From the NCBI RefSeq assembly GCF_018138715.1, contig NZ_JAGSHX010000006.1, positions 6,572,001 to 6,636,000 of the forward strand: a stretch of DNA of 64,000 nucleotides, given 5' to 3'. A program made the position numbers and the translations under genes. A model generated the notes under the pieces. The model had not been told where the DNA came from and made no database searches. It was given only the letters and a program-made list of their open reading frames with translations. Shown piece after piece: positions 39,053 through 47,068 of this stretch (its first letter is position 1; every line of letters starts with the position of its first letter). The stretch comes from Streptomyces asiaticus. Its GTDB lineage: Bacteria; Actinomycetota; Actinomycetes; Streptomycetales; Streptomycetaceae.

Positions 39053-39862
39053 ATGCCCCTCCGCATCGCACTGAGCCAGATCACCACCGGTCCGGACCCG
39101 GCGTCGAACCTCGCCCTGCTGCGCGAGGAGACCCAGCGGGCGGCGGCCGCCGGGGCGCGTCTGGTCGCCTTCCCGGAGGCGGCCATGGCCTGCTTCGGCA
39201 CCCGGCTCGGCCCCATCGCCGAACCGCTGGACGGCCCCTGGGCCACCGAGGTCCGGCAGATCGCGAAGGACGCCGGGCTGGTGGTGGTGGCCGGGATGTT
39301 CACCCCGGCGCCCGACGGCCGGGTGACCAACACCCTGCTGGCCACCGGCCCGGGAGTGGAGACCTCCTACGACAAGATCCATCTCTATGACGCCTTCGGC
39401 TTCGCCGAGTCCAAGACCGTGGCCCCGGGCTCCGAGGTGGTGACCTTCGACCTGGACGGCGTCCGGATCGGCCTGGCCACCTGCTACGACGTACGGTTCC
39501 CCGAGCTCTTCCGGGCGCACGCCGACGCGGGCGCGGTGGTCTCCCTGCTGCCCGCTTCCTGGGGCGCGGGGCCCGGTAAGCGCGAGCAGTGGGAGCTGCT
39601 GACCCGGGCGCGGGCGCTCGACGCCACCGTATGGCTGGCGGCCGTGGGCCAGGCCGACCCGGAGGCGTCCGGCCTGACCGCCGCGGCCTCCGCGCCCACC
39701 GGTATCGGCCACAGCGCCCTGATCGGCCCCGACGGCACCGTGCGGGAGCGGCTGGACGCGGGGCCCGGGCTGCTGGTGGGGGAGGTGGACACCGAGGAGG
39801 TCACCGAGGTGCGCCGCACGGTGTCCGTCCTGGCCAACCGCAGGCTGGGCGGACGGTCATGA
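39053..39862 (+). CDS. Nitrilase-superfamily amidohydrolase
   Basis: A 269-residue carbon-nitrogen hydrolase. The Glu-Lys-Cys triad is clear: FPEAAM, YDKIHLYDAFG and ATCYDVRFPEL. It belongs to the Nit1/Nit2-like omega-amidase or deaminated-glutathione-amidase branch, cleaving an amide to acid and ammonia. It overlaps the cupin gene by 4 bp (ATGA), so they work on the same compound or are strictly co-produced. Context with an organic-acid symporter, DUF2848 hydrolase and GntR suggests an amide-containing nutrient. Confidence 0.92.
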   Translation: MPLRIALSQITTGPDPASNLALLREETQRAAAAGARLVAFPEAAMACFGTRLGPIAEPLDGPWATEVRQIAKDAGLVVVAGMFTPAPDGRVTNTLLATGPGVETSYDKIHLYDAFGFAESKTVAPGSEVVTFDLDGVRIGLATCYDVRFPELFRAHADAGAVVSLLPASWGAGPGKREQWELLTRARALDATVWLAAVGQADPEASGLTAAASAPTGIGHSALIGPDGTVRERLDAGPGLLVGEVDTEEVTEVRRTVSVLANRRLGGRS

Positions 39863-40266
39863 GCGAGGCCGGGCGTGAGGCCGGGCGTGCGGCCATGAGC
39901 GGCACCGCCGGGGCCAAGCCGGAGCATGAGTTCCATCTGCCCGCCGGGCCCTGGCGGCGGCCGCCGGGCGCGGCCGCGGGGGTCAGCGAACAGATCCTGG
40001 CCGCGGACGGGAGCGGCACCCACACCACCGCCCTGGTGCGCTGGGAGCCGGGGACGGACACCTCCCCGTCCGGGGTGGTCCGCCATGACGGCTGGGAGGA
40101 GGTCTATCTCCTCGAGGGCAGCATGCGCGATCTGACCCTGGGGGAGACCTTCTCGCGCGGCTTCTACGCCTGTCGGCCGCCGGGGATGCCGCATGGCCCC
40201 TGGGTCTCCGAGGAGGGCGTCACCATGCTGGTGATCACCTACCCGGAGGCGACGGCCGGACGGTGA
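39859..40266 (+). CDS. Cupin-domain protein
   Basis: A 135-residue single-cupin protein. Motif 1 is reduced (RHDGWEEVYLLEGS) and motif 2 is GFYACRPPGMPHGPW, giving possible metal ligands His, Glu and His. It resembles anti-sigma-ChrR-like or dioxygenase-like small cupins. The start overlaps the nitrilase stop by ATGA. A second in-frame ATG at 39895 could be used. Its job in the operon is not known. Confidence 0.85.
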   Translation: MSEAGREAGRAAMSGTAGAKPEHEFHLPAGPWRRPPGAAAGVSEQILAADGSGTHTTALVRWEPGTDTSPSGVVRHDGWEEVYLLEGSMRDLTLGETFSRGFYACRPPGMPHGPWVSEEGVTMLVITYPEATAGR

Positions 40267-40269
40267 CTC

Positions 40270-40412
40270 ATCCCGGGTCGGTGGCTCACGCCCGGGTGGT
40301 GGCTCATCCCCGGGCGGTGGCTCACGCCCGGGCGGTGGCTGCGCTCCCGGGTGGTGGCTCATCCCCAGGCGGTGGCTGTGCTCCCGGGCGGTGGCTGCCC
40401 TCCCGGCGGTGG
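40270..40412. repeat. 18-19-bp tandem repeat between cupin and gntR
   Basis: About eight copies of GGTGGCTCAYSCCCGGGC (period 18-19 bp) fill the gap between the convergent cupin and GntR genes. Each holds a CCCGGG palindrome. Four end in CTCAYSCC and three in CTGYSCTC. Confidence 0.88.
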
Positions 40413-40413
40413 T

Positions 40414-41046
40414 TCACCCGGCGAGCAGCACCTTCAGCGTCGACCCCAGATGGGCGCTGATCGCCGTGCGGGCCGCCTCCGGGTCCCCGGAGGCCACCGC
40501 GTCCAGGATCGCCCGGTGCTCGCCGAGCACCTCCTCCTGGCGGCCGGTCTGGGTGTACAGGGCCACTACCCCGGCCCGGATCTGGCGGCTGCGCAGCCCG
40601 TCGTAGTGCCGGTTGAGGAGTTCATTGCCCACCGCGGCGACCATGGTCGCGTGGAAGAGATGGTCGACGGCGATGAACTCCTTGGCCTGCTCCGGCCCCA
40701 TCAGCTCGCGCTGCCGCTCCAGCAGCTCCGTCAGCTTCCCGACCGGCACCGTGCCCGCCTCGATGGTCCGCTCGGCGGCATGGCGCTCGACGATCCCGCG
40801 CAGCTCCATCAGCTCGGTGATCTCCCGGCCGGAGAGCGGGGCGATATGCGCACCCCGTTTGGGGACCAGCTGCACCAGATCCTCGGCCGCCAGCAGGAGG
40901 AGGGCCTCACGGATCGGGGTCCGGGAGATGCCGATCCGGTCGGCGATCTCCTGCTCGGTGAGGAACCTGCCCTGCATGTCGGGATCGGTCAGCACGGTCT
41001 CCTTGAGGAACGCGTACGCCTTTTCTCGTCCGGACTGCGCTGGCAC
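40414..41046 (-). CDS. GntR-family (FCD) transcriptional regulator
   Basis: A 210-residue GntR regulator. The winged helix has LTEQEIADRIGISRTPIREALLLLAAEDLV (residues ~30-60), followed by an FCD ligand-binding domain with the metal ligands in VDHLFHATMV and the C-terminal GEHRAILDAV. The GTG at 41046 is chosen since an upstream frame to 41094 would run through the operator. The GCATAC-N5-GTATAC site lies ~20 bp upstream and is shared with the DUF2848/MFS promoter, so it should repress itself and that cluster until a metabolite binds. Confidence 0.9.
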   Translation of the reverse strand: MPAQSGREKAYAFLKETVLTDPDMQGRFLTEQEIADRIGISRTPIREALLLLAAEDLVQLVPKRGAHIAPLSGREITELMELRGIVERHAAERTIEAGTVPVGKLTELLERQRELMGPEQAKEFIAVDHLFHATMVAAVGNELLNRHYDGLRSRQIRAGVVALYTQTGRQEEVLGEHRAILDAVASGDPEAARTAISAHLGSTLKVLLAG

Positions 41047-41065
41047 TGGGCCCCCATGCTGCTTC

Positions 41066-41082
41066 GCATACAACTCGTATAC
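41066..41082. promoter_or_regulatory. GntR-type operator upstream of gntR
   Basis: GCATAC (41066-41071), five bases, GTATAC (41077-41082), with TCGTATACGA as a perfect 10-bp palindrome at 41075-41084. Same core and spacing as at 37354-37370. Confidence 0.75.
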
Positions 41083-41154
41083 GAAAATTATCACGGACCG
41101 ATGGCGGCGTCGGGGAGACCGGGTATCCAGGGGCCGTGGATGCCCCGGCTTCGC

Positions 41155-42210
41155 TCATCGCGCGCCCTCCTCGCCGCTCCGGCGGGCGTCCTCGTCCGGG
41201 ACCAGGACCACCTTTCCGGCGACGGTGCCGGACTCGGCCAGCCGCATCGCCTTCGCGGCGTCGGAAAGCGGAATCCTCGCCGCCACCAGTGCGGTGAACT
41301 CGCCCTTCGCCATCAGCGCCAGCACCTGTCCCAGATCGGCGCGGACCCGCCCCTGGAAGGCGGCCAGCCGCCGCCGCCCGGCCCAGAGGTTGAAGAAGTG
41401 CGCCCGCCGTCCGTTCGGCAGCAGGTTCCACAGGGCCAGCCGGGCGAACAGCTTGAGCACCGGGGCCCGGGACGAGCCGGGGACGTCCCGGGTGGCCGCC
41501 GTGCCGTAGGAGACCAGCGTGCCGCCGCGGGCGAGCAGCCGGAAGGAGTCCACGATGCCCTCGCCGCCGATGTGGTCGAAGACCGCGTCGACCCCGCCCG
41601 GCGCCAACTCCCGCACCCGGGCGGGCAGATCCGGATCGCGGTAGTCGAGCGGGGTGGCGCCGAGGGTGCGCACCGCGTCGTGATGGCGGGGTGAGGCGGT
41701 GCCGATGACCTTGATGCCCGAGTGGCGGGCGAGCTGGACCAGGGTGGTGCCCACCCCGCCGTTGGCCCCGTGGACCAGCACGGTCATTCCGGGGCGCACC
41801 TTGACCACGCGATGGAGCATCTGCCACGCCGTGATCCCGTTGACCACCACCGTCTCGGCCTCCGCCGCGTCCACCCCCTCGGGGACCTCCACCAGGTCGC
41901 CCGCGTCGACGAGGGCGTGGCTGGCCCAGCCGCCGATCTTCGTGAGCGCCGCGAACCGGCGCCCCCGCAGGGCCGGATCCACCCCGGGGCCGGTCGAGAC
42001 CACCGTGCCCACCAGGTCATAGCCGGGCACGAAGGGGAACGGCGGCTGGTCGTAGTACTTCCCGCGGCGCATCTGCTGCTCCGCGAAGGAGACCCCCGAT
42101 GCCTCGACGGCCACCAGCGCCTGCCCGGGACCGGGCTCGGGCCGCGGACGGGTGCGGAGCTCGAGCCCTTCAGGCTCCACCTGACCTGGCAGAACGACTT
42201 CGGTGAGCAT
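41155..42210 (-). CDS. Zinc-independent alcohol dehydrogenase / quinone oxidoreductase (MDR)
   Basis: A 351-residue medium-chain dehydrogenase/reductase. The GroES-like N-terminal domain (FVPGYDLVGTV) lacks the catalytic-zinc cysteine pattern, and the nucleotide-binding motif is VLVHGANGGVGTTLVQLA, as in quinone reductases. It probably uses NADPH to reduce quinones or enones. It is divergent from the TetR gene by 120 bp, a typical regulator-target pair. Confidence 0.92.
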   Translation of the reverse strand: MLTEVVLPGQVEPEGLELRTRPRPEPGPGQALVAVEASGVSFAEQQMRRGKYYDQPPFPFVPGYDLVGTVVSTGPGVDPALRGRRFAALTKIGGWASHALVDAGDLVEVPEGVDAAEAETVVVNGITAWQMLHRVVKVRPGMTVLVHGANGGVGTTLVQLARHSGIKVIGTASPRHHDAVRTLGATPLDYRDPDLPARVRELAPGGVDAVFDHIGGEGIVDSFRLLARGGTLVSYGTAATRDVPGSSRAPVLKLFARLALWNLLPNGRRAHFFNLWAGRRRLAAFQGRVRADLGQVLALMAKGEFTALVAARIPLSDAAKAMRLAESGTVAGKVVLVPDEDARRSGEEGAR

Positions 42211-42249
42211 GGCTGACCTCGTTTCGGGATGAGGAGTTCTCGCTGTTGT

Positions 42250-42285
42250 GAGAGCTTCTAACCAAACAATGAACCTGTTACTCTC
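42250..42285. promoter_or_regulatory. Possible TetR operator between MDR and tetR genes
   Basis: An imperfect inverted repeat: GAGAG (42250-42254) and TAAC (42259-42262) mirrored by GTTA (42277-42280) and CTCTC (42281-42285), in an AT-rich patch. The spacing is not perfectly symmetric, so this is tentative. Confidence 0.4.
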
Positions 42286-42330
42286 GAAGTGTCAAGCCCG
42301 AATTCGAAGACCCGCACAGGAGGCGCGTCC

Positions 42331-43032
42331 ATGGCGACAGCACGGCGAGAGCGCTACCGCAAACAGACCCGGGAGGAGGCCAAGGCCGTGGCCCTGGCCC
42401 AGCTGGCCGAGTCGGGCACGGCGGGCATCTCGGTGAACGCGATCGCGAAGGCGATGGGGATGACCGGCCCCGCGCTCTACCGCTATTTCGCCAGCCGGGA
42501 CGAGCTGCTGACCGAGCTGATCACCGACACCTACCGCGATCTGGCCGAAACCCTCGCCCAGGCCGTCGCCGGCGCCGCCCCCGCCGACCGCTTCCGTGCC
42601 ATGGCCCGTGCCATGCGCGACTGGGCGAAGCGCCAGCCGGACCGCTATCTGCTCATCTACGGCACCCCGGTGCCCGGTTACCACGCGCCGCCGGAGACCG
42701 CCGAGATCGCGGCCGGGATGATGCGGACCATCTTCGACGCCTGCTCCACCGTCGGCGATGCCGATTCCGGCACCGCGCGCGGCGCCACCACGAGTCACGG
42801 GCAGCAGCCGCTCACCGAGCTCGAGGCCGAGCTGGCGCGCCATCTCGAGGGCGCGGGCTCCTGGGTGCCCGGCGAGGAGCCCGGCGGTGAGCTGAAGGGC
42901 CGTGCGCTGCGCGCCTGGACCCGGCTCCACGGTGTGATCAGCCTTGATGTGCAAGGCCAGTTCACGGGCATGGGCTTCGATCCCTCGGTGCTCTTCGAGG
43001 CCGAGATCGACGCCCTGGTGCGGGGCGGCTGA
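42331..43032 (+). CDS. TetR-family regulator
   Basis: A 233-residue TetR regulator. The HTH (about residues 15-60) has NAIAKAMGMTGPALYRYFASRDELL, followed by a TetR_C-type ligand domain of the kind with WxRLHGVISL near the C-terminus. ATG at 42331 has AGGAGG at 42317-42322; an upstream ATG would give an unusual extension. It probably represses the divergent MDR gene. Confidence 0.93.
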   Translation: MATARRERYRKQTREEAKAVALAQLAESGTAGISVNAIAKAMGMTGPALYRYFASRDELLTELITDTYRDLAETLAQAVAGAAPADRFRAMARAMRDWAKRQPDRYLLIYGTPVPGYHAPPETAEIAAGMMRTIFDACSTVGDADSGTARGATTSHGQQPLTELEAELARHLEGAGSWVPGEEPGGELKGRALRAWTRLHGVISLDVQGQFTGMGFDPSVLFEAEIDALVRGG

Positions 43033-43124
43033 GGTGCCCGGGTCCGGGCTGCCCGCCCGGCGCCCCCGGCGACCCCGGCGCACACTGGAAGGACACCGGA
43101 GTGCGACGGGGAGCGGAGGCCGCG

Positions 43125-43634
43125 ATGGAGCAGGGCGAGTTCGATGTGGTCGTGGAGATACCCGAGGGGTCCCGCAACAAGTACGAGATGGACCATGAGA
43201 CCGGCCGGATCCGGCTGGACCGGATGCTGTTCACCTCGACGAAGTACCCGGCCGATTACGGCTTTGTCGACCACACCCTCGGCCGGGACGGCGATCCGCT
43301 GGACGCCCTGGTCACCGTCGCCGAGCCGACCTTCCCCGGCTGTGTGATCCTCTGCCGGGCCATCGGCATGTACTGCATGCGCGACGAGCAGGGCCCGGAC
43401 GAGAAGATCCTCTGCGTCCCGGCCCATGACCCGCGCTATGTCGGCGTGCAGGACATCGACGACGTCCCCGAATTCGACCGCATGGAGATCACCCACTTCT
43501 TCGAGGTCTACAAGGACCTCGAGCCCGGCAAGTCCGTCGAGGGCTCCCACTGGGAGGGCCGCGACCGGGCCTACGCCGAAATAGCCGCCTCCCGCGCCCG
43601 CGCGGCCGAAACCGGCCGGTCCCAGAGCTCCTGA
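43125..43634 (+). CDS. ppa: Family I inorganic pyrophosphatase
   Basis: A 169-residue soluble pyrophosphatase. Active-site features: EIPEGSRNKYE near the N-terminus, DYGFVDHTLGRDGDPLDALV with the metal-binding aspartates, and HFFEVYKDLEPGK. It hydrolyses pyrophosphate to phosphate, driving biosynthesis. Start at ATG 43125 (MEQGEFDVVV) is preferred over 43101 on family length. The following ~80 bp carry a short GAGCYCCTGAGCCCC tandem repeat and no clear terminator stem. Confidence 0.95.
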   Translation: MEQGEFDVVVEIPEGSRNKYEMDHETGRIRLDRMLFTSTKYPADYGFVDHTLGRDGDPLDALVTVAEPTFPGCVILCRAIGMYCMRDEQGPDEKILCVPAHDPRYVGVQDIDDVPEFDRMEITHFFEVYKDLEPGKSVEGSHWEGRDRAYAEIAASRARAAETGRSQSS

Positions 43635-43712
43635 GCCCCAGAGCTCCTGAGCCCCTGAGCCCCTGAGCCCCGAGCGGTACCGGCGGCGCCGGCCGCTGAG
43701 CAGGGCCGACGC

Positions 43713-45731
43713 TCAGGGCGACGCCTCGCGCGGCGCCGGCACCCCGCGCTCGCGCTCGTTCTCCGGTGCCCCACGGTCGTTCTCCGAGACTCCGTGGTCG
43801 TTCTCCGGCACCCCGCGGTCGTTCTGTAGCTCCCACAGCTCCCGGAACAGCCCGGGCGACCCCGTCAACTCGGTGAAGGTGCCCTGCTGGATCACCCGCC
43901 CCCGCTCCAGCACCACGATCCGGTCCGCCACCGCCACGTTCGCCAGCCGGTGCGTCACCAGGACCACGGCGCGGTCCTCCGCCATCCGCCGCAGCCCCGC
44001 GAAGATCCGGTGCTCGGCGCGGGCGTCCAGCGCGCTGGTGGGCTCGTCCATCACCAGCAGCCCCGCGGGCCGGTGGAACGCGCGGGCCAGCGCGATGCGC
44101 TGCCACTGCCCGCCGGACAGCTCCACCCCGCCCCACCACTGCCGGGCGAGCAGGGTGTCCAGCCCGCTGCGCAGCCCGTCCACCACCTCATGCGCCCCGG
44201 AGTGGACCGCCGCCTCCCGGACCCGCTCGTCCCCGCCGTGCGGCTGGCCCAGGGTGATGTTGTCGCGGGCGGACAGCGGCCAGTGCGCGTAGTCCTGCGG
44301 AACGACCGCCGTATGCCGCCACATCGCCTGCGGATCCAGCTCCGCCACGCCCACGCCGTCCCAGGTCACCATGCCCTTGGTGGGCAGATAGAGCCCGGTC
44401 AGCAGCTTGCTCAGGGTGGTCTTGCCCGAGCCGTTCTCCCCGACCAGCGCGAGCACCTCGCCCCGCCGCACCTCCAGCGTGACCTCGTCCAGGGCCGGGG
44501 CGTCGGACTCCGGATAGGCGTACGTCAGGCCCTCGGCCCTGATGAGCCGCGGCGCCGCCGGGGTCAGGGCGCCGCGCCGCATCCGGTGCCCGCCCGCCTC
44601 CTCGATGAACTCCGCCCAGTCGTCCAGATACAGCCCCGTACGGAACAGCCGTGTCCCGTAGCCGACCATCCCCTGGAGCGAGGCGCCGACCGTCCGCAGC
44701 GCGAACACCGCCGTGCCCGCCGACGCCACCGACATCTGCCCCGCGCCCAGCAGCAGCGCGAGCGACGCCCAGACCAGCCCGGACGCCAGCCCTCCGGCCA
44801 GCGCCCCCAGCACCGCGTACCGCGCGCCCCGGTGCACCGCCTTGTCGGTGGCCGCGTCCACCCGCGCCCCGATGGCCCGGTACCGCTTCAGCAGAAACTC
44901 CGCCATGGTGCCGGAACGGAGCTGATCGGCGATGTCCTTGTCCACCATGTACCAGCGCAGCAGCCCCAGCGTGCGCCGGTCCGCGCTGATCGCGCGGCTG
45001 GTCTCGTAGTGCACCCGGGCCGCCTTCATCCCCGCGATCCCCTGCGGCAGCGCGGCCAGCAGCAACAGCGGCAGCAGCGCCGGATGCAGCACGGTGACCA
45101 CGCCCGCCGCCGCGATCAGCGAGGAGAGACACGCCATGAGCTGCTGCGACTCGGTGATCAGATCCCGCGCCACCTCGGCGCCCCGGTCCGCCGCGTCCCA
45201 CTTGTCGTTGAACCCGGGGTTGTCGTACGCCGCCAGTTCGGCGTTGATCGCCGCGTCCAGCATCTGGGTCTCGGCCTCCCGGGAGATCCGCGGGGAGAGC
45301 CGGCTGGAGATGTTGTTGACCGCGATCCCCAGCAGCGCCCGCAGCCCGGCCGCCGCCGCCAGCACCACGATCGAGGGCAGCGCGTCCCGGAGCCGGTCGG
45401 TGATGTGGCCGGACGAGATGAGCGCCGTGATCGTGCCGGTGGTGGCCAGCAGCCCGAAGGCCTCGAAGAACCCCGACAGCGCCTGGCACACCAGCAGCGC
45501 CACCACCGCCTTGCGGTCCACCTTCCAAGCCAATCCGAGGGAGCGGCGCACCAGTTGGGGCAGTCGGCGGGCCATGGCCCGGGTGGTGACGGGGCGCTTC
45601 TCCAAGGCCATCAGCGTGGGCGACCGGAACCGTAACTCCTCGCCGGGCCGCTCGGCCGCCGGTTCCGGTGGCTGTTCCGCCTGCTTCGTGGTTCGAGACG
45701 TCACAAAACCCCCTGAGGGTGTGTTTTCCAT
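43713..45731 (-). CDS. ABC exporter half-transporter (fused membrane and ATPase domains)
   Basis: A 672-residue half-transporter. The membrane domain with about six helices spans residues ~60-370; the ATPase domain has Walker A GENGSGKTT, signature ELSGGQWQ, Walker B LLVMDEPTSAL and switch THRL. It would act as a homodimer; cargo unknown. The C-terminal tail contains three to four copies of a 7-residue unit like ENDRGVP, from 21-bp tandem repeats at about 43755-43830. Start at 45731 has GAGG upstream; a GTG at 45704 behind AGGGGG is an alternative. Confidence 0.9.
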   Translation of the reverse strand: MENTPSGGFVTSRTTKQAEQPPEPAAERPGEELRFRSPTLMALEKRPVTTRAMARRLPQLVRRSLGLAWKVDRKAVVALLVCQALSGFFEAFGLLATTGTITALISSGHITDRLRDALPSIVVLAAAAGLRALLGIAVNNISSRLSPRISREAETQMLDAAINAELAAYDNPGFNDKWDAADRGAEVARDLITESQQLMACLSSLIAAAGVVTVLHPALLPLLLLAALPQGIAGMKAARVHYETSRAISADRRTLGLLRWYMVDKDIADQLRSGTMAEFLLKRYRAIGARVDAATDKAVHRGARYAVLGALAGGLASGLVWASLALLLGAGQMSVASAGTAVFALRTVGASLQGMVGYGTRLFRTGLYLDDWAEFIEEAGGHRMRRGALTPAAPRLIRAEGLTYAYPESDAPALDEVTLEVRRGEVLALVGENGSGKTTLSKLLTGLYLPTKGMVTWDGVGVAELDPQAMWRHTAVVPQDYAHWPLSARDNITLGQPHGGDERVREAAVHSGAHEVVDGLRSGLDTLLARQWWGGVELSGGQWQRIALARAFHRPAGLLVMDEPTSALDARAEHRIFAGLRRMAEDRAVVLVTHRLANVAVADRIVVLERGRVIQQGTFTELTGSPGLFRELWELQNDRGVPENDHGVSENDRGAPENERERGVPAPREASP

Positions 45732-45866
45732 TCGGTATGCCTCAGACTGCCGCAGACCGGGACCCGGGCGCCCGGGGTTTACGGCGAGGTCCACCGATCG
45801 GGGAGCGCGTCCGGTGGGTCACGCACCGGGAAAAGCGCTGGAGCCGCGCGCCGTTCGCGTGCTTCG

Positions 45867-46514
45867 ATGCGCTTCATGGTGTCCATCGACCGCCTTCTCG
45901 CCTTCGCGGCCATGTCCTTCCTGCTGATCGTGATCCCCGGTCCGAGCGTGCTCTTCGTGGTCGGCCGGGCGCTGGCCCAGGGCCGCCGCGCCGCGCTGAC
46001 CACGGTCGTCGGCAATACGCTCGGGGCGTACGCACTGGTCGTGGCCGTGGCGCTGGGCGTCGGGTCGGTGGTGGAGCGCTCGGTGCTCGTCTTCACCGCG
46101 CTGAAGCTGGTGGGCGCCGCGTATCTGGTGTACCTGGGGTTCAAGGCGGTGCGGCAGCGCCGCTCGTTGCAGACCGCCTTCACCGGCGACGGCCCCGCCC
46201 ACGGGGGTCTGCGCACGCTGTGGGAGGGGTTCGCGGTCGGTGTGGCCAACCCCAAGACGATCGTGTTCTTCGCGGCCGTACTGCCCCAGTTCGTCGACCG
46301 CGAGCAGGGGCATGTCGTGCCGCAGATGCTGCTGCTCGGGCTGGTCTTCAACGCCATCGCGGTGATCTCCGACAGCGTCTGGGGCCTGGCCGCGGCCACC
46401 GCCCGCACCTGGTTCGCCCGCTCCCCGCGGCGGCTCGCCATGGTCGGCGGCGTCGGCGGACTCTCCATGATCGGCCTCGGTGTCACCGTCGCCGCGACCG
46501 GCCGCGCGGACTAA
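45867..46514 (+). CDS. LysE/RhtB-family amino-acid exporter
   Basis: A 215-residue membrane protein with about six helices. Signatures: LIVIPGPSVLFVVGRALAQGRRAAL in helix 1 and its loop, and VANPKTIVFFAAVLPQF in the second half. Such proteins export amino acids, homoserine lactones or similar. It is divergent from the ABC exporter gene. The start could also be the ATG at 45876. Confidence 0.92.
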   Translation: MRFMVSIDRLLAFAAMSFLLIVIPGPSVLFVVGRALAQGRRAALTTVVGNTLGAYALVVAVALGVGSVVERSVLVFTALKLVGAAYLVYLGFKAVRQRRSLQTAFTGDGPAHGGLRTLWEGFAVGVANPKTIVFFAAVLPQFVDREQGHVVPQMLLLGLVFNAIAVISDSVWGLAAATARTWFARSPRRLAMVGGVGGLSMIGLGVTVAATGRAD

Positions 46515-46844
46515 GCGCTCCGCTGGAAGTGCCCTGACCTGCCGTCGATCGTCCGCGGCGCCGTCGTGGCTGGTCGCGCCCGCGCGGCGGAGCCGCATAT
46601 CGACACGGCCCCGCGCCCCTTCGGGGCGCCACCGAACCGCAGCCGACTTCCATCGATCCGCTTAGCCCCGTATGGACTCCGTCCGCGCCATGCCACCTCC
46701 GGCGCTCTGCCTGGCCGGCGGTCACTTCCTCTGACGACACACCCCACCATGCGCCCTGCGTGCGCGGGCAGGTGACGGCCGGGCACACGCGCCGTGCATG
46801 GGGCGGGAGGTGTGCTGGGGGAGGGGGTGGGCGCTGCGCCGTAT
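46515..46844. other. Gene-free stretch upstream of the first Ig-like gene
   Basis: About 330 bp without a supported gene. It has the reverse copy of the hairpin GCGGCGGAGCCGCATATCG (46584-46602) also seen at 7899 and 8048, and a CCCCTTCGGGG hairpin near 46616, probably terminators for the lysE-like gene. Confidence 0.55.
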
Positions 46845-47068
46845 GGGGTAATTCGGAGACGTATCCATCGTGTTGGCGGCGTGTCGCGTGCCTACTGGTG
46901 CTACAGACCGGTGGGTTTCACATCTGCCGGGGGACGGCGAGACGCGCATCCCGCCTCGAAACGCCGTAAGCGCGCACCCCCCAACCCCTGATGCGCCGCC
47001 ACGCGCCGCGGTCGCAGCCCCGCGTGGCGAGCAACGGCCCACCACTCCACCCCGCTTGGAGGGCCATC
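46845..47068 (+). promoter_or_regulatory. Conserved leader of the first Ig-like gene
   Basis: 46891-46940 is identical in 49 of 50 positions to 49931-49980, in front of the second Ig-like gene. It contains CTACTGGTGCTACAGACC and CTGCCGGGGGACGGCGA. GGGGTAATTCGG (46845-46856) is also shared, at nearly the same distance (46 versus 47 bp). The element ends 129 bp before the ATG, against 127 bp in the other copy. CTGGT and ACCGG could pair around a 7-nt loop. Higher conservation than the coding regions suggests a promoter or structured RNA leader; I do not recognise a known riboswitch. Confidence 0.6.

Noticed and set aside
46891..46940. ydaO (c-di-AMP) riboswitch
   Set aside because: CGGGGGA is present, but the other conserved blocks I recall for that class are not found in order.
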